64,000 nucleotides of DNA from Ctena decussata (GCA_963989385.1 OZ022500.1:108169842-108233841), one strand, 5' to 3'; positions 34,589 to 45,686 are shown, counted from the stretch's first letter. Program-made: numbers and translations. Notes: generated by a model not told the origin, from the letters alone.

Positions 34589-36828
34589 TCATAGAGGGCA
34601 GTATGTTAATGGTGGAACTACTTTTCGACCGTATCTAGTGCGATATGCTTCTGCATGTGTGTCGTCGTTTATTGTGTTAGACACTACTGTTTCTGTGTTG
34701 TCAGTATCGTCAGCTATAGTGTCAGACACTTTTGTATCTGTACGTTCTGTGTCTTGTTCAGTATTTGTGTCTGATACTTGCCAGTTTCTAGGTGTGCCAT
34801 CTCCTTGGTAAGGTTTTAGATGGTCTACGTGAGAAACTAATGTTTTTGATGCTGGATCTCTTTGAATTCTGTATGTGACACTAGACAGTTTATCTATAAC
34901 TTTGTAGGGACCTGTCCAACCCAAACCAAGCTTTAAACCTGCTAAAGGTGGATACCACCTCCATACAAACTCGTTCTGTTTGTATTTTCTGACTTTCAAG
35001 CCAACATCATAGTATTTCTTTTGCGAATTCGCAGCTTGGTTAAGGTTCTTGAAAGCAAATTCGTGGGTTTTATTTACTGTGTACGTAAGCCAGTTTAAAT
35101 ACTGAACCGGACAACTTGTTTGGGGATGAGCTGGGGGATTTCCTGCTATAATGTCAATTGGGAATGAACATTCTCTATTCAACATTAGCAAATTTGGACT
35201 GCATCCAGTGCTCTCATGGACAGTAGACCTGTACGCCATTAATACGAATGGTAACTGATCATCCCAGTCTGACTGGTTGCTGTTAACATACATAGACAGC
35301 ATTTGAAGTAACGTTCTGTTAAAACGTTCTACAAGACCATCAGATTGAGCTCTATATGGGGTAGTTCTTGTTTTCATGACTTGTAATACTTGACAGAGCC
35401 TAGAGAAAAGGATGGACTCAAATTCTCTCCCTTGATCTGTATGAATAACAGCAGGTACTCCAAATCTTGTTATAAATTCAGTTACAAGTTTATCAGCTAC
35501 TGTTAAAGCTGTATGATCTTGAACAGGATATGCTTCGGTCCATTTTGTAAAGTAGTCACATACTACAATAATATATGAATTACCATTGGTAGATTGTGGA
35601 CATTCTAAGATATCTATAGCTATACGGGATAAAGGATAGCATGACTTAGATTGCTGTAAGGGCGATTTTCCTTTACCGGGACCTGGTTTTCTACGGGCAC
35701 ACAAGTCACATTGCCTGACCCAAAGTCTGATATTAGAAGACATGCCAGGCCAGAAAAATCGTTTTCGTATAGCATCAACAGTACGTCTTCTGCCGAAGTG
35801 ACCAGCTACTTTATCTGAGTGTAGCTTTTGAAAAACTACCTTTCTAATTTCTGGAGGTGTTACCAGCAATCTACTAGTGCTACCATCTATTGCATTATGC
35901 CATATATATCGTAAGACACCATTTTCTACCATGAGAGAATCCCATAATGACCAAAGGGCTTTGACATTTCTACTATCTCCAGCAATTATTTCTCTGGGAG
36001 GCTGACTAGTATGACTATTCTTTAACGAAACTATTCTACTTATATCAGAATCTAATGCTTGCCAATGCTTTATTTGGTCGTCGGACCATGTCTGAATCCA
36101 TGAAAACTGACTAGAATCAAATGAATGACAATTTTGAGAATCTGAGTCTTCTGAAATCGTGTGACCTGCAGTAGAAACTACTTGATCAACAATAGGCATA
36201 ATGACACCTTTTTTGATGATCAAAGGATCTGTTTGTGTAGGTACTACATTTGGTACCTTTTCACTCATTTTTGCAAGTTTCACACAGTCTGAACATGTTG
36301 GGTTTTTACAGATTTTATGAGTTTTCCTAGACATTGCATCAGCATTTGTATGGAAAGAGCCACGTCGAAACTCAATGGAAAAGTCGTAAGTTGAGAGTAC
36401 ACTTAGCCACCTTGCTATCATACCTTCTGGATTTTTGAAGTTCCTTAACCATTTGAGGGAAGAGTGATCTGATCTAACTACGAATTTACGTCCCCAAAGG
36501 TAATGCCTGAACAACTTAATGAAAGTAACTACAGCAAGCAGTTCACGGTACGTGGTACAGTACCTTTGCTGAGATTTACTGAGTGTCCTACTAGCATAGG
36601 CAATGACTCTTTCTTCGCCATTTTGTACTTGTGATAAGACTGCACCTATCCCATGTAAACTAGCATCTGTGTCTAAAATAAAGCTTCCATTTTCTGTTGT
36701 ATAGGCTAGTATGGGAGCAGAAACTAAGCTGGATTTTAGCGTTTCAAATGCTACTTGGCATGCTTCTGTCCAAATAAACCTTTTTGCTTTATGAGTCAAT
36801 TCAGTTAGAGGAAAAGCTAGCGTCGAAA
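34589..36828 (-). CDS. Gypsy pol, C-terminal portion: RNase H, integrase, GPY/F-like tail
   Basis: The frame is open from about 36828, after the frameshift, to TAG/TAA near 34589; it has no native start of its own. Order: the end of the RT connection; RNase H with FILDTDASLHGIG, YRELLAVV and RSDHSSLKWL; a Cys/His spacer (CKNPTCSDC); then integrase with the HHCC zinc domain (H-x-GHFG...CDLCARRK) and the D,D-35-E core (IDILECP, IHTDQGREF, SDGLVERFNRTL). A GPYKVIDKLSSVTYRI segment matches the GPY/F module. The tail is Asp/Thr-rich (SDTNTEQDTERTD). No chromodomain was seen. Confidence 0.9.
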
Positions 36829-38556
36829 GTCTTTAATAAATCGTCTGTAGTATCCGACTAAGCCTAAAAAGCTTTTGACCTCTGATACATTCATTGGAAC
36901 AGGCCAGGTTTGTACTGCGTCAGTTTTCTTGGGATCACACGATATTCCTGCTTCTGATACAATGTGTCCTAGAAAGCTGACTTCAGTTTTGAACAGTGCA
37001 CATTTAGATGGTTTCAATCTTAGATTGGCATCCCTAAATCTTTGAAACACGGTCTTTAGATTTTCAAGTGCTTCTTGAAAAGTTTTCCCAAATACAATTA
37101 CATCGTCCAAGTAGCATAAACACTTTTCCCAATTCAGACCTCTAAGGACCAGTTCCATAAGGCGTTCAAAGACTGCAGGGGCATTTGAAAGTCCAAAAGG
37201 TAGGACTTTGAATTGAAAAAGTCCTTTATGGCAAGAAAATGCTGTTTTTGGCCTATCAGATTCTGTAATTTCTGCTTGCCAATAGCCAGAAACTAGGTCA
37301 ATTGTGCTAAACCATTTGGAGGCAGAAAGAGCATCTAATGAATCATCCATTCTAGGTAATGGGTATGCGTCTTTGATTGTAACTGCATTTAAACGTCTAT
37401 AGTCTATACAGAAGCGTATGGAACCATCCTTTTTGGTAACTAATAAAATGGGAGATGACCAAGGACTTGTACTAGGTTCTATGATATCATTTTGTAACAT
37501 TTTGTCAAGTTCTTGCTCAATGATTTGTTTTTGTTTCTGAGGTACTCTTCTTGGCGGTATTTTTATGGGTTTTGACGTTCCAGTATCTATGGTGTGTTTA
37601 ACTAGATCTGTCCTACCTAATTTACCATCAGGACTCATGAAAATATCTTGATAATCTACTATTAAATGTTTTAATGATTCCTGTTGCTCATTAGTAAGGT
37701 TATCACTAGCACCATTTATCAGATTTTGTAGGTGCTCAGGAACTTCAGTGAGACCTGTAGACATGCTAGTCTTTTCGTCACTCACTGACTGAAATGCTTC
37801 ACTACTAACGACTGGTGTCAAACTACCTACCAAACTATGTTGTTTTACGTGAATCGGCTTCTTTGTTACATTGACAAGAGACACTAATACATTATCTGGT
37901 TGTACTAGTGAATTCGAGACAAGAAGACCCTTTATACCTAAAGTCTTATAGGGTTCCAACATAACCTCACCATCTGAAATCAACTGACCTTTAACATAAG
38001 CCTTAACTACCATTTCAGATTCAGGAGGAACAATTGCCCTTTTAGACAGTTTCACTCTTGCACATTTGACAGAATCTTCACGTTCTAACTCTATTATTTT
38101 GTCTCCTACCTGTAACGATGCACTAGCCGCCTTGATAACAATGTCATATTGTTCCAAAAAGTCTAAACCTAAGATGCCTGGCAAATCTATATTAGCAACC
38201 AGAAACTCATGTTCAAACATTTGATCACCAAGGAAAAATTGCAAAACTATTTTTCCTATAATATCTAAAGGAGTACCATCAGCTGTTGTTAACCTGCAGG
38301 AGGCATCAGTCGGTTGTACCTCTTTAAAATCACCTAGGAGCTGATTTACTACTGTAATAGAAAGCAAACTTGATGATGAACCTGTATCTACCATTAATTT
38401 ATGTACTTGTTCATCAATAACAACCTTTGCTAGTAAACTTGAGTTTGACAACTTGTTAATTTGTGGCCTTTTCAGTTCAGTGCTTTTAGGAGAGGCTGGC
38501 CTTTCGGCCACAAGGGCAGCCTTTCCTAGTTTTCCGAAAGAGGAACAGAATTTTGT
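36817..38556 (-). CDS. Gypsy pol, N-terminal portion: aspartic protease and reverse transcriptase
   Basis: The frame is open from 38556 (after an upstream TGA) and lies in the -1 frame relative to gag, overlapping the gag end by about 30 nt. No ATG begins it, so it is presumably reached by frameshifting from gag. The protease has LMVDTGSSSSLLS and a distal ILGLDFL block. The RT has SPWSSPILLVTKKDG, CIDYRRLN, STIDLVSGYWQ, FKVLPFGLSNAP and the catalytic YLDD (near 37100), ending with FLGLVGYYRRFI. The frame then closes at a TAG near 36817, while homology continues in another frame from 36828. A 1-nt deletion is the likely cause. Confidence 0.9.
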   Translation of the reverse strand, partial: TKFCSSFGKLGKAALVAERPASPKSTELKRPQINKLSNSSLLAKVVIDEQVHKLMVDTGSSSSLLSITVVNQLLGDFKEVQPTDASCRLTTADGTPLDIIGKIVLQFFLGDQMFEHEFLVANIDLPGILGLDFLEQYDIVIKAASASLQVGDKIIELEREDSVKCARVKLSKRAIVPPESEMVVKAYVKGQLISDGEVMLEPYKTLGIKGLLVSNSLVQPDNVLVSLVNVTKKPIHVKQHSLVGSLTPVVSSEAFQSVSDEKTSMSTGLTEVPEHLQNLINGASDNLTNEQQESLKHLIVDYQDIFMSPDGKLGRTDLVKHTIDTGTSKPIKIPPRRVPQKQKQIIEQELDKMLQNDIIEPSTSPWSSPILLVTKKDGSIRFCIDYRRLNAVTIKDAYPLPRMDDSLDALSASKWFSTIDLVSGYWQAEITESDRPKTAFSCHKGLFQFKVLPFGLSNAPAVFERLMELVLRGLNWEKCLCYLDDVIVFGKTFQEALENLKTVFQRFRDANLRLKPSKCALFKTEVSFLGHIVSEAGISCDPKKTDAVQTWPVPMNVSEVKSFLGLVGYYRRFIKDFRR

Positions 38557-40742
38557 TCAGCTTTCTTGGTTTGCTTATTAGGGCAAGATCTAGCTATATG
38601 ACCAGTTTCATGACAAGAAAAGCATGTGTACTTTGAATAATCTGAATTTCGTTTGCGTGCTTTGCTTTTGTTGACACACTGTAAGTCATGCAGTGTTTTG
38701 TTCCATTTTTCCATGCAAACATTAAGTGTTTGTAACAAGTCGTTTAATGATGCTTGAATGTCTGGTGTTGTCTCGGATTTTGAATTCTGATTTGACTTTA
38801 GTGCTTGAACAAATCCTTGCTCCTGTTCAGCTTTTGGTTTTGAAGGAAAAATTTGAATGCCTTTTACTGCTTCGTACTCTACGGTATATGCAATAGCTTC
38901 ATCAACTGACTTAGGATGGCGAAAAATTACATGCTCTTTCAATTCTGAACTTCCTACATTATTTAAATACTGTTCAAGAACATTAATTTCTCTGCAATCA
39001 TACGGCATTTCTGGGTAGGCTAAACAAGCCAGTCTTTTTAGTGCGTATGCAAAGTCAGATGGATTTTCATTTTTCTGTCGCTTTCGTGAACGGAATTCAC
39101 AGCGGTATGCAACACTGCGTTCTTGAGGGTCATATCTTTGAGACAGTATTTTCTTTAAGTGGTCATAATCGTTAAGTTCATTTGGTTTAAGTTCACCGAG
39201 AAGTTTTTGGGCTTGCCCCCTCAAACACATGGCAAGTTGTTGTGCCTTTTCTGTTTGATCCCACTTATTCCATAATGCAACTGTTTCAAAATGGGCAATG
39301 AAATCTCTGTATTCTACATTTCTACCATCAAATTTGTCAGGCTCTTTCTCTTTCCTTTTTGTAATGTACCCTGTTTGTTGCACGTTTGTATTCAAGACAG
39401 GATTATTTGCACAAGTTGAAGTCAAATTTCTACTTGTGAAAGGTCTTAGTGAAGGCGTATTTGCGTTTTCTAAACTTGAAGCGCATTGACAGGAAGTGTA
39501 ACATGTAAATGGAACTGTGGTGCACCTTGTTACTGTTGTGTTTTGAGTATGATGACCAGTCAAGTCATGTGACTGTGTAACTTGTGCTGACGGAAATGTA
39601 GCCTCAGTTGTCTGTGACCTATTTTTCAAAGTAGATGGTTGGTGTATGTTATCATCAGACACAAATTCACTTGTTACATTTGTTGTAAGTTTTTGTGCAT
39701 TTGAACTAGTGTACAATGTGAAAGGTAGTGTATCACTTTGCTTGGCTGACTGCAACCTAAACGTGTATTGACTTCCAGTAGTAGAACTATCAGCTGGAAT
39801 ATTTATGCTTGATTGCATAGTTATAGGCAAGTTTTCATTTGCTTTGGTGGTATCAGACCCTAAAAAATGTTGCTCATTTGCAGAAGGATATGTGGGCCCT
39901 AATTCATCTGAAACGGAAAAGGGAACTCTGTCCCTTTGCAGAGGGGGATTGATAACTTCTGTGGTATGGCTTTTCAAGTTAATATTATTTCTTGGAGCAT
40001 CATATCCTAGGCCATGTTGAAAAGTAAAACTCACATTCGGTTTAGTGGACTGTGACCTGTCGTAATTGAAGGTTGGCTTTGCTTCTATTTGTGTTGTATT
40101 TGTAGTCTGAAACATTGCATTTGAAGTCAACGCAGCTTGTTCTGAAGTTAAAACTTCATTAGAGTTGGTGGACTGTGACCTATCACTCTTAAGTATTGGT
40201 CTTGTTTCTTTGTATGTTGCATTACTTGTCTGAAACCTAACATTTGAAGCCAAAAAGGGTTGTTGTGAAGAGGAAGTGCTTAAGACAGGTTTTAACTGAG
40301 GCGCAATGAGCGAATTGTCTATATCATCCTCACAGACGGAAGTATGAGACGATGGAAATTCTGATTCACCATACAAACTAAGTAACTGCTCAGATGTTAA
40401 GTGACCTAATTTTGACGAGGCAATTTGCTCATATTTTTCTGTCACAGCATTTATTTTCTCTAATTGCCGCTTAATTAAAGAGTCTAAATCTGACTTACTT
40501 TTCTGCTCAAAACTTGTTTTAGAAAAAACACTATCTTCAGCACAAAATCTTGCAGGAGTAGATGTATATTGTTTTGGCCTAGCGCCCGTGTTTGTTGGGT
40601 GCATTTGGCTAATTTCATGACTTTCCCTTGTATTAGCAGTATTTACTCGCTGAACCTGAGATTGCTTAGGGAAATGCATGGTTTGTAGTGCTTCAAGGTC
40701 AAGGTCAGGATATATATCTTTCACTTTCTTATCCTCAGACAT
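38526..40742 (-). CDS. Gypsy gag: long low-complexity N-terminus, capsid-like domain, CCHC zinc knuckle
   Basis: ATG at 40742, 738 residues, TAG at 38526-38528. Residues ~1-470 are Ser/Thr/Asn/Gln-rich with loosely repeated phrases (SNA-FQT-NATYKE, SDRSQSTN), unusually long for a Gypsy gag. Residues ~475-640 carry the retrotransposon gag/capsid region (DKFDGRNVEYRDFIAHFE, LAMCLRGQAQKLL, LSQRYDP). A single zinc knuckle CFSCHETGHIARSC (C-x2-C-x4-H-x4-C) lies near residue 710. Immediately before the stop the minus strand has GGAAAAC (38529-38535), a weak slippery-site candidate for entering the overlapping -1 pol frame. Confidence 0.9.
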   Translation of the reverse strand: MSEDKKVKDIYPDLDLEALQTMHFPKQSQVQRVNTANTRESHEISQMHPTNTGARPKQYTSTPARFCAEDSVFSKTSFEQKSKSDLDSLIKRQLEKINAVTEKYEQIASSKLGHLTSEQLLSLYGESEFPSSHTSVCEDDIDNSLIAPQLKPVLSTSSSQQPFLASNVRFQTSNATYKETRPILKSDRSQSTNSNEVLTSEQAALTSNAMFQTTNTTQIEAKPTFNYDRSQSTKPNVSFTFQHGLGYDAPRNNINLKSHTTEVINPPLQRDRVPFSVSDELGPTYPSANEQHFLGSDTTKANENLPITMQSSINIPADSSTTGSQYTFRLQSAKQSDTLPFTLYTSSNAQKLTTNVTSEFVSDDNIHQPSTLKNRSQTTEATFPSAQVTQSHDLTGHHTQNTTVTRCTTVPFTCYTSCQCASSLENANTPSLRPFTSRNLTSTCANNPVLNTNVQQTGYITKRKEKEPDKFDGRNVEYRDFIAHFETVALWNKWDQTEKAQQLAMCLRGQAQKLLGELKPNELNDYDHLKKILSQRYDPQERSVAYRCEFRSRKRQKNENPSDFAYALKRLACLAYPEMPYDCREINVLEQYLNNVGSSELKEHVIFRHPKSVDEAIAYTVEYEAVKGIQIFPSKPKAEQEQGFVQALKSNQNSKSETTPDIQASLNDLLQTLNVCMEKWNKTLHDLQCVNKSKARKRNSDYSKYTCFSCHETGHIARSCPNKQTKKAEQNSVPLSEN

Positions 40743-40760
40743 ATTTTAACTCAAAAGAAT

Positions 40761-40773
40761 GGACGAGCCCCCA
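40761..40773 (-). promoter_or_regulatory. Primer-binding site, tRNA-Pro-like
   Basis: The minus strand reads TGGGGGCTCGTCC beginning 3 nt after the 5' LTR end. This equals the first 13 bases of the tRNA-Pro primer site known from gammaretroviruses; beyond that the match ends. The bases agree with a primer site complementary to the 3' end of tRNA-Pro. Confidence 0.75.
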
Positions 40774-40776
40774 AAA

Positions 40777-41838
40777 TGTAACGGGACTAGATCCCTAATT
40801 GTAAGGGAATGAGTCCCTTAATAATATGAAGGGAATGAGCTCTTACACTTTAACTGTTGTTACTCAACTTAAGTGTTAAATTGTCCTGAAATAGTATATT
40901 ACACTACTTGTTCTATCATGTTGGTTCTCTTATACTTTGCACACAAGTTTATTCGCATAAGTATTTGTCCGTTCAGCCCCAATCAGCACACCCGGGCAGG
41001 TCAATTAGCCCTGTTAATCACTACACACGGACACTAGTGTTGTACGGATGAACGAACAAATACTGTCCTACGGACAGACAGACGAACAGACTCGGATAAG
41101 GAGAGACAGACGGACGACCAGTCCCAGTCGAGGACAGACAGTCGGACAGACGAACAAGAGCAAACCTTCTCCCTACGGGTTCTTCTTTTGAGCTTGTTTG
41201 AGAATATGAAAGAAAAAGTAATTTGTATTGAATGATTTTATTTACATTAATGAAAAAAATGGCATGATTTCAGATTATGTTTCCTCTACAGCCTAACAAT
41301 ATTTAGCAAATTTATCTTAGATTAAATGTGCATATTTTACAGCCCAACCCCAGAGTTAGGGGGTCAGGAAACTTAGCCAAGTTTAGATTTTAGATATTTG
41401 AGATCAAGCAAAACATGGTACTTGTGTCCCAAAAACGACTTCTTAGGTAAAACTTGGTACCTATTGAAAATCGTATTAGTTGTATCAGAATATACAGTCA
41501 CACTTGACTGTGGCTTATAAATTATACTAAGTAGCAAACAGATATTATAGACAAATGCCATCTTCATTAGCATATTTCCAATTCTCAGCCGTTGAAACTA
41601 AATTACACTAACAACACAAACTGAAAGCACCTGAGAAAATACATAATTCAGACAGATTATATTGCTGATTAAAGAAAGGCTTTCGAACCTGCAGACTGCA
41701 CAATATATAGCACTTTCCAGACATAATTTTCTGTTCAATTCAGCTCAAGGGAGACTATTACAACACCTAATAAACCGTTTATGTGACAATTCTCCTCCAA
41801 CCGAGAATTCTGCTTGCCTAGTATATGTATCCCTTACA
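40777..41838 (-). repeat. 5' LTR of the Gypsy element
   Basis: 1062 bp, the same length as the 3' LTR, at a constant offset of 9184. It ends TTACA at 41838 and is followed by CTGT, the right target duplication. The differences seen from the other copy are A/T near 41209, C/T near 41602 and the penultimate base of the TTACA end. Confidence 0.95.
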
Positions 41839-42399
41839 CTGTGAAGAATGAAAAAGTTTGAATATGCTGAGTAATGATAGGAATGGATCTCAGATCCAAA
41901 TCAAATCCTCCAGTAATTACAAAAAGAACAAAGTGTGAGTTTAGCTGATAGGTAATGTTTTGGTAGAGATGTTTAATACCAATTAAGCTATCATAATCTC
42001 ATTGTTTGGCATAGTCAAACAAGTGACAACTAGCTGCTTTCATTGTTTGGACTGTATGTTAATAGTGTTGTGATATACCTTATGATAATGTTAAACTCAT
42101 GCCTGTATTTAGCTCTTAGTGTGCTGATTCAGTCAAATTGCTGCATCCACCTTAAATTTTCAGCTACTTTGCTATAATGTACTGCCAGTTCTTCAACAAT
42201 CATCATCAGTGTGGAACCTGATTATTTGGATTCTTGAGGATCTACAGCATTTGAACAGTCTGGATCAGCATGACAAGAGTTAATACAGTCAAATACTGTA
42301 AATAATGTTGTTAAATGATTAAATTATGTATGTTTTGATAGTCACAGAGGGCCTCAGGGAAGATTGGTTTTACCAACTGTGTTTACCCTCTATAAATAA

Positions 42400-42430
42400 A
42401 GACATTACTTACTTACTTACTTACTTACTT
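42400..42430 (+). repeat. (TTAC)n tail of a LINE
   Basis: CTCTATAAATAAAG followed by about five TTAC units. This simple-repeat tail marks a LINE 3' end; by position it is taken as the end of the CR1-like element. Confidence 0.7.
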
Positions 42431-43672
42431 TGCTGAAACTACCTATGCATAATGACCACACGCGTCATTATCTTATCAGACATTGATTTGATAAGAGAGG
42501 CAAAATAAAAACAAACTAAGATGTCTCATTATACGCATTTTTGATTAAAAAAATAACTTTTAAAACACATGTGCTTTTCGTTTTCTTTTCAGTTTCAGTA
42601 TATAGAAATTACGCAGTAATTTACATGACAGCGTAATTTCTTTAGTTTCAGCACAGCCATGTTAAGCTCCTTCTATGCACACATTTTTTCGTATACTGGA
42701 CTAAAAATATTCTCACAACGATTTAGCTGTTTACAAAAGAGTCAGTTGCATTTCAAATCGTAGAGTAGTAAACAACCAAAACAATGTATGACGAAACTAT
42801 GATGCTTTTTGTTGTTGTTGCTATTGTTCATTTGTCTCTTTTCAAACTAAGGCACTAAGGGCGGTGAAAAGAGCTTTACCAGTCACCCATTACAATATTG
42901 TCATCTCTACCTCACACAATATACATGTACATCACTAATTTACTGTGTAAACTCTATAATGCTATAATAATATTTTTTAAATGCAGCTAGCTCAATTTTT
43001 GCAGCAACTTATGTTTCTAGCAAGTGATTCAATCACGAGAAAGCCATTCTTAGTTTAAAACATGAAAGTAAGACGAAGACCGGGCATGACGTTGGATCGT
43101 TGAGATACGGATTAGGGGATGTGAAGACTCGATACCGAATTAAGAGGCGTGGCATCGATGGGGCCGGGGCAATGTTGTCCGTACACTCCGTACACTAAAT
43201 TGGAGCTACATAAGTATTATAGTGTGTATCATAAAATCAACTAAACCCTCAGTTATCATACGACTGATCTTTCCAAGGCGGTTCTTCTGTTGCACCTCCT
43301 ATTTCAGTTGAAATAGTACACTTCCAGGGGAAGCAACTCTGTGATGTTTTCAGTTTGTCTCCTATTGAATATGGGTCAACCGTTTTAGGAAAGAACTTGC
43401 TCCCCCAGGAGCAAATTCTCCCCTTTAAGAGTAGACCCTAATTTGAAAAGGCTTCAACCAGAGAAGAAAACAGGAAGTCATAAGACTTGTCAAACATGGC
43501 GGAAAATGGAAGTTCTGTCATCGCAAATGTGCTGTTCAATTTCGTCATATTTGTTTTACATCGCTTTTTCTTTCGGCGACTGGAACGGATTGTGAGTTGC
43601 GACTGGAGGCCTTCTGGGGTAAATTCATGTATATTTTGTTCGGTTTAAAAAGGGTATACTGTCTAACCGAAA
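42431..43672. other. Intergenic, with repeat family E at 43319-43495
   Basis: AT-rich; no gene is supported. A copy of a repeat found in several introns to the right occupies 43319-43495: GGGGAAGCAACTCTGT, then GAGCAAATTCTCCCCTTTAAGAG, then GAAAACAGGAAGTCA. An ATG followed by GCGGAAAATGG at 43496 is in fact the end of that repeat. Confidence 0.5.
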
Positions 43673-43912
43673 TGAGCCGCGACACGAGAAAACAAACACA
43701 GTGGCTTGTGCGCCACGCGATTACTCGGATCAGCTTGGGCATCAGCCCAGTCTTATCAGAGTCTTCGCTTTCAGAATGGCGGAAGCTTAGACCCTTAGAT
43801 ACCATTTAAGCGCACAAGAAAGACTCTGATTAGACTGGGCGGATGCCCGGGCTGATCTGAGTCTTCGTATGGCGCACATGCGACTTTGTTGGTTTTGTCG
43901 TGTTGTGGCTGA
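43673..43912. mobile_element. MITE family A, copy 5
   Basis: TGAGCCGCGACACGAGAAAA at the left, GTCGTGTTGTGGCTGA at the right, ~240 bp. Confidence 0.85.
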
Positions 43913-43984
43913 AATAAGTTTGAATTGACTAATCATATTTCATGAATGAATGAAGGTTTGTAAACATCGTAGTACAACCGTGTA

Positions 43985-44135
43985 GTACCTAACAACTCCT
44001 GTTGCCCTCTTTGCCTCGATTATCTTTGAGTCATTGCGCCGCCATATACACATTATTTCTAATAATTGAAACTCATGTAGTTATATATGTATAACCTGAG
44101 TATCTAAATAAACTTGAAACTTAAACTTGAAACTA
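43985..44135 (+). repeat. LINE 3'-end fragment with TTGAAAC tail
   Basis: CCTGAGTATCTAAATAAACT followed by (TGAAACTTAAACT)-type repeats, typical of a severely 5'-truncated LINE or SINE tail. The length of the body is a guess. Confidence 0.45.
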
Positions 44136-44893
44136 AAATTAAACAGCTGTTTATCTAGCACAGTCTGTTCGACAATCAAAAAATGACAACTGATGAAAAA
44201 TATCATGAGAGATGTAAGACAGTCTAGCATTCTTAACTTTTGTATTGAAGTGATTGTGTATCATTCTATGTTTCTCAACCATGTTTAGAAGGGACTACAA
44301 CATTTGTGTCTTTCTAATTGCTTCTATGGATGACGAAACACTTCCAAAGAGGATCTATTTGAAAAGAAGGCGTGCTGCTGGTGGAGGTAATTATTTCCTT
44401 TAAGTGTTGTTCCAACTGATGTGGGAGGCAAAAATGATACGCACAGGTTGCTTCCCAAGAGAGTGTATTCTTTCAGCTTAAAAGCAGGATTAAACAAACC
44501 ACTCTAACATGTACAAGAAAAGTTTTATTTCACAAACTAATTTGTATTAGACTTAAAATAGATTACTTTAAATCTTCTATAAATTCTTACAATGAATTTA
44601 TAAGTACCGTTTAAAACAGACAGTGTACATTGCATGTTGCTTGTTAATATATTGCTAGATACCCCCCTCTCTCTCTCTCTCTCTGTTAGTATTATTTTCT
44701 GTTTAACCAGTAGGTAGTCTGTCATTTGGAATTCTTTCCTTGATTATATATTTGGTTTCACATATTATATGCCTCTATGTATGCTCCTATGTGGGCCGAA
44801 AATTCGAAATTAAGACCTTGTATTCGAGTATTCTTGTATATTCTTGTATTCTTCTTAAACAGCATATGCGATTTTAGTGAAATTACACTTCAT
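44136..44893. other. Intergenic, nothing recognised except a short (CT)n
   Basis: A (CT)n tract lies at 44667-44685. A short frame starting ATGGATGACGAAAC near 44325 ends at a GTAATT, but no partner exon was found. Confidence 0.35.
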
Positions 44894-45298
44894 ATAGCTG
44901 GCGCAAATTGACCTGTCTTTCTGACCTTTATGCATGAATATGCAAAATAGCACAATTCATTGCGAAATAGGAGACAAAGCTTTCTAGCAGAACCACACCT
45001 ACACGTATTTACGCGATTGAATGACTGTCATATCCTAAAGCCGGGTTTTCGTGGAGCGTATTATAGTTGGCTTCAGCGTCGAAACTCTTTTTGCCATGTA
45101 TTTACAAAGGCAGCTTCGGCGCCGAAACCCTTCATAAAGTACACGCCTTAGAAAAGAGCCTTAGATATTTACAGAGCGTATTGCTTCATAAAGCCGGTTT
45201 TCCATTTACAAATGCCAAGGAGTTTCGGCGCGTAACTATGTAACTATGCTGTATGGAAAATCGCCTAATTTTTTATGAATGTTTGATTTCAGAGCTGG

Positions 45299-45303
<5 letters not shown>

Positions 45304-45355
<52 letters not shown>
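45304..45355. repeat. (GA)n microsatellite
   Basis: About 25 GA units with one interruption near 45346. Confidence 0.95.
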
Positions 45356-45356
<1 letters not shown>

Positions 45357-45686
45357 GAGTATTTAACAGAGAGAGAGTACGCATTCAATTTTCAGCTTAG
45401 ATGAATGGAAACGTTGCAAACACGAGCAAGATGCAGTAGGTTGGGGCAAGATGCTGAATAAGTTAAGATGCTTACTTTTTCGCCCATGGTATTGTTTACC
45501 ATACCATGAATCATGACGACGTTGAAATAATATCCAGATACGTAGATGGGTGTAATACACTATCCCTGTATCTCTTTATGTATCGTCTGCTACATTGTAT
45601 TCTCACTTCGGGTAACATGCTATTAAGATGTAGAATGCAACTTTCTCCCCCTCTCTCTCTCTCTCTCAGACACACACGTCCAGGAA

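Larger units (their letters stand above)
31593..41838 (-). mobile_element. Ty3/Gypsy LTR retrotransposon, 10.2 kb, young, with extra zinc-finger ORF
   Basis: Two 1062-bp LTRs (31593-32654 and 40777-41838) differ by eye at three positions only. The outer ends are TGTAA...TTACA and the flanks are CTGT on both sides (31589-31592 and 41839-41842), a 4-bp target duplication. Coding order on the minus strand is primer site, gag, pol (protease, RT, RNase H, integrase), zinc-finger ORF, polypurine tract. Pol has one frameshift, so this copy is probably defective despite its youth. It appears to have inserted into the 3' UTR of the LINE to its left. Confidence 0.95.
27075..42430 (+). mobile_element. 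CR1-like LINE (ORF1 esterase, ORF2 EEP-RT), 3' UTR split by a Gypsy insertion
   Basis: A plus-strand LINE truncated at its 5' end inside ORF1. It has ORF1 (to 27664), an overlapping ORF2 (to 30797, one frameshift) and a long 3' UTR. The UTR appears to run to 31592, be interrupted by the 10.2-kb LTR element, and resume at 41839. It ends at 42430 with CTCTATAAATAAAG and a (TTAC)n tail, as expected for a CR1/L2-type 3' end. Joining the two halves is inference from orientation, the target duplication and the LINE-like tail; no sequence directly proves that the 41839-42430 segment belongs to this LINE. A separate MITE (31338-31571) also sits in the UTR. Confidence 0.65.

Noticed and set aside
43496..43592. 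ATG in good context (MAENGSSVIANVLF...) followed by a GTGAGT, resembling a first exon.
   Set aside because: The start region matches the end of repeat family E (compare CTGGCGGAAAA near 52755). No in-phase partner exon could be found downstream.
44325..44387. Short open frame MDDETLPKRIYLKRRR before a GTAATT.
   Set aside because: Isolated, with no recognisable family, no partner exon and a weak donor.
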